Below, in pieces: positions 61,686-64,000 of a DNA stretch of 64,000 bases. Below the pieces are notes generated by a model that did not search any database, was not told the origin of the DNA, and saw only the letters and a program-made list of their open reading frames with translations. This DNA comes from Acidovorax sp. NO-1 (GTDB taxonomy: Bacteria > Pseudomonadota > Gammaproteobacteria > Burkholderiales > Burkholderiaceae_C). Each line of letters opens with the position of its first letter. Positions within the stretch are counted from its first letter, which is position 1. The stretch spans positions 124,001 through 188,000 of the forward strand of contig NZ_AGTS01000077.1 in the NCBI RefSeq assembly GCF_000238595.1, given 5' to 3'. A program made the position numbers and the translations under genes.

Positions 61686-64000
61686 ATGACCACGCAGATC
61701 AATGACCGCATCGCGTTGCCTCCGAAAGACGCGCAAAAGACCAACATGACCTGCCACTTCTGCATTGTTGGATGTGGCTATCACGCTTACAAGTGGGACC
61801 ACAACACCGAAGGTGGCCGCGCCCCAGACCAAAACGCATTGGGCCTGGACTTCCGAACCCAGTTGCCACCGTTTGCCACCACCCTGACCCGGGCGATGAC
61901 CAACACCATCACCGACAAGGGCGGAAAGAAGTGGAACATCATGATTGTTCCAGACAAGGAATGTGTCGTGAACAGCGGCCTCTCAAGCACGCGCGGCGGC
62001 AAGATGGCCAGCTACATGTACACACACGACGGCATAGGTCGCGAGCGCCTGAAGCACCCCCGCATCAAGCGTGGCGACCAATGGCTCGACACCAGCTGGG
62101 AGCAGGCCCTCTCGATCTACGCAGGCCTGACCAAGAAAATCCTCGACAACGACGGCCCGGATGGCCTGTTCTACGACTGCTTCGACCACGGCGGCGCTGG
62201 CGGCGGCTTCGAAAATACCTGGGGCACCGGAAAGCTGATGTTCAGCGCACTGAAAACCCAGATGGTGCGCATCCACAATCGCCCGGCTTACAACTCCGAG
62301 TGCCACGCCACGCGCGACATGGGCGTGGGCGAGCTGAACAACAGCTACGAAGACGCGCAACTGGCCGACTGCATCCTGTGCACCGGTGCCAACCCCTACG
62401 AGACACAGACCAACTACTTCCTGAACCATTGGGTGGCCAACCTCTCCGGCGCCACGGTGGACAAGAAGAAGAAGTGGTTCCCGGGCGAAACGGCGGCGGC
62501 TGCCAAGGTCATCATCGTGGACCCGCGCCGCTCGGCGACGGTGGCGATCTGCGAACAGGTGGCCGGCAAAGAGAACGTGCTGCACCTCGACATCCAGCCG
62601 GGCACAGACACGGCGCTGTTCAACACGCTGTTCACCTACGTCGTTCAACAAGGCTGGATAGCCAAGAGCTTCATCGCCAAACACACCACCGGCTTTGACG
62701 ATGCGGTTAAGACAAACCGTATGACCCTGGAGGACGGAGCCAAAGCTACTGGTCTCACCGTGGCTCAGATCAAACAGGCCGCCGAATGGGCCTATAAACC
62801 CAAGGCCAGCGGCCATCGCCCACGCACCTTCCACCCCTACGAGAAGGGCATCATCTGGGGCAACGACAACTACGTCATTCAGAGCGCGTTGGTGAGCCTG
62901 GTGTTGGCCACCGAAAACGTCGGCCGCCGTGGTACTGGCGTGTGCCGCCTGGGAGGACACCAGGAGGGTTATGCGCGCCCGCCCTACCCGGGGAACGGCA
63001 AGATTTATCTGGACCAGGAAGTCATCAACGGCAAGGGCCTGATGTACACGCTTTGGGGCACCAACCCCTATCAGACCACGGTCAACGCTGAACAACACCG
63101 GCTGGCACTGAGCAAGCGCGCCAAGATCGTGGACGAGGCGATCGCGCGAGCTCGCGGAGCGAGCGCCGAACAACTGGTCGATGTGATCTACAACGCCTGC
63201 AAGTACCAGGGAGGCATGTTTGTAGCGGCCATGAACCTCTACCCCACGCAGCTCGCCGACGACGCACACCTGCTGTTCCCGGCAACCCATCCCGGAGAAA
63301 TGAACCTGACCTCCATGAACGGCGAGCGTCGCATCCGCCTGTCCGAGAAATTCATGGACCCTCCCGGTTCGGCCAAACCAGATTGCTTGATCGCCGCCGA
63401 CATCGCCAACACGCTCAAGGCGATGTACCAGAAAGACGGCAAGGCTGATATGGCGAAGCGCTTCGAGGGCTTCAACTGGAAGACCGAAGAAGATGCTTTC
63501 AACGACGGCTTCCGCCGCGCCGGGCGCCCGGGGGTGGAGCCCATTGACAGCCAGGGAGGGCCCACCGGATACCTCGCCACCTACGAACTGCTGCGCAAGG
63601 CCGGAAACAACGGCGTGCAACTACCCATCAAGGAGGTCAAGGACGGTAAGCTGATCGGCACCGAAATGGAATACGCTGATGGCAAATTCAGCACCAGCGA
63701 TGGCAAGGCTCAATTCAAGCCTGCGCCCTGGAACGGCCTGCCGAAGATGGTGGCGGACCAGAAGGCAAAGTACAAGTTCTGGATCAATCAAGGCCGGGCC
63801 AACGAAGTCTGGCAAACCGCGTACCACGATCAATACAACAGCTTCGTGCGTGACCGCTATCCGATGGCCTACATCGAGATGAACCCGGACGATGCAAAGG
63901 CGTTGGGTGTGGCGGCGGGCGACGTGGTCGAGATCTACAACGACTTCGGCAGCACCTACGCCATGGCCTATCCGCTCGCGGCGATCAAGGCGGGACAGAC
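61686..64000 (+). CDS. aioA: AioA, molybdopterin large subunit of arsenite oxidase (partial)
   Basis: 771 codons to the window edge, about 93 percent of the usual ~825. Ten nt after aioB with GAGGAG. The N-terminal [3Fe-4S] motif is C23-x2-C26-x3-C30 ([17 protein letters not shown]) with Ser in the fourth position region ([11 protein letters not shown]), as in AioA. Further family blocks: [62 protein letters not shown] and [21 protein letters not shown]. It oxidises arsenite to arsenate in the periplasm using a bis-MGD molybdenum centre. No signal of its own: exported with AioB. Confidence 0.95.
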   Translation, partial: MTTQINDRIALPPKDAQKTNMTCHFCIVGCGYHAYKWDHNTEGGRAPDQNALGLDFRTQLPPFATTLTRAMTNTITDKGGKKWNIMIVPDKECVVNSGLSSTRGGKMASYMYTHDGIGRERLKHPRIKRGDQWLDTSWEQALSIYAGLTKKILDNDGPDGLFYDCFDHGGAGGGFENTWGTGKLMFSALKTQMVRIHNRPAYNSECHATRDMGVGELNNSYEDAQLADCILCTGANPYETQTNYFLNHWVANLSGATVDKKKKWFPGETAAAAKVIIVDPRRSATVAICEQVAGKENVLHLDIQPGTDTALFNTLFTYVVQQGWIAKSFIAKHTTGFDDAVKTNRMTLEDGAKATGLTVAQIKQAAEWAYKPKASGHRPRTFHPYEKGIIWGNDNYVIQSALVSLVLATENVGRRGTGVCRLGGHQEGYARPPYPGNGKIYLDQEVINGKGLMYTLWGTNPYQTTVNAEQHRLALSKRAKIVDEAIARARGASAEQLVDVIYNACKYQGGMFVAAMNLYPTQLADDAHLLFPATHPGEMNLTSMNGERRIRLSEKFMDPPGSAKPDCLIAADIANTLKAMYQKDGKADMAKRFEGFNWKTEEDAFNDGFRRAGRPGVEPIDSQGGPTGYLATYELLRKAGNNGVQLPIKEVKDGKLIGTEMEYADGKFSTSDGKAQFKPAPWNGLPKMVADQKAKYKFWINQGRANEVWQTAYHDQYNSFVRDRYPMAYIEMNPDDAKALGVAAGDVVEIYNDFGSTYAMAYPLAAIKAGQ

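Noticed and set aside
61983..63620. Minus-strand frame of 545 codons opposite aioA
   Set aside because: Antisense shadow of the clearly conserved AioA sequence.
1..64000. CRISPR arrays, rRNA or tRNA genes
   Set aside because: No regularly spaced repeats and no tRNA or rRNA signatures were seen by eye; a tRNAscan/Infernal run would settle it.

Overview
The window looks like a chromosomal accessory region of a betaproteobacterium, probably Burkholderiales (Comamonadaceae-like). Evidence: mostly high-GC coding, a pstSCAB-phoU set, a betaproteobacterial aioXSR/aioBA layout and Tn21- and IS-type elements. It reads as an arsenic-resistance and arsenite-oxidation island next to an exopolysaccharide cluster and a small integrase-associated defence island. 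No rRNA, tRNA or CRISPR array was recognised.

Layout. (1) 1-10.4 kb: polysaccharide cluster with the C-terminal end of a glycosyltransferase-like protein, a bactofilin-like protein, a membrane protein, a secreted protein gene broken by an IS5-family element (4-bp target duplication), a Crp/Fnr-type regulator, a YaiO-like outer-membrane protein with its secreted partner, a GlmM-like mutase and WecB. Three promoters share a 16-bp palindrome-like site. (2) 10.5-17.3 kb: KfrA-like protein and tyrosine recombinase, then a Pycsar-type anti-phage locus: WYL (CapW-like) repressor and cNMP-binding TIR effector on one strand; on the other a tandem-domain nucleotide cyclase, a stand-alone E2-like protein and the first ~37 codons of a PycTM-type effector. 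A near-perfect promoter has an inverted repeat between its -35 and -10. (3) 17.3-20 kb: truncated cation-efflux gene and an IS3-family element. (4) 20.4-28.6 kb: phosphate block (PhoX, a PhoB-like regulator with a degenerate receiver, PhoU, PstBACS) with Pho-box-like sites.

(5) 28.7-37.4 kb: chromosomal ars operon (arsR, gapdh-arsJ, arsR, an ATP-grasp-like gene, an arsI remnant, Trx-type arsC, acr3, Grx-type arsC, arsH and a DASS permease cut off by a transposon). (6) 37.4-46.1 kb: Tn21-subfamily transposon with arsR-arsC-arsD-arsA-CBS-arsB cargo, tnpR and a res region; its tnpA carries one in-frame stop. It lacks a target duplication and truncates a different gene on each side. (7) 46.1-57.3 kb: dihydroorotate dehydrogenase-like gene (truncated) and nifJ (one amber codon), a CDF exporter, OsmC and rhodanese; then a six-gene permease/thioredoxin/rhodanese/CcdA set and an ECF sigma factor. 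Three transcription units here share a promoter of the form TGCATCTYTT-N12-CGTCTTCT, which suggests one ECF regulon. (8) 57.4-64 kb: aioR-aioS-aioX facing aioB-aioA, with a consensus sigma-54 promoter and a GTTACG/CGTAAC palindrome between them. AioA runs off the end.

Together the genes cover arsenate entry (Pst), reduction (three ArsC), efflux (ArsB with ArsA/ArsD, Acr3), the arsenate-GAPDH/ArsJ route, methylarsenical handling (ArsH, ArsP-like permease) and energy-linked arsenite oxidation (Aio). All assignments come from reading the sequence and family knowledge; no database search was run.
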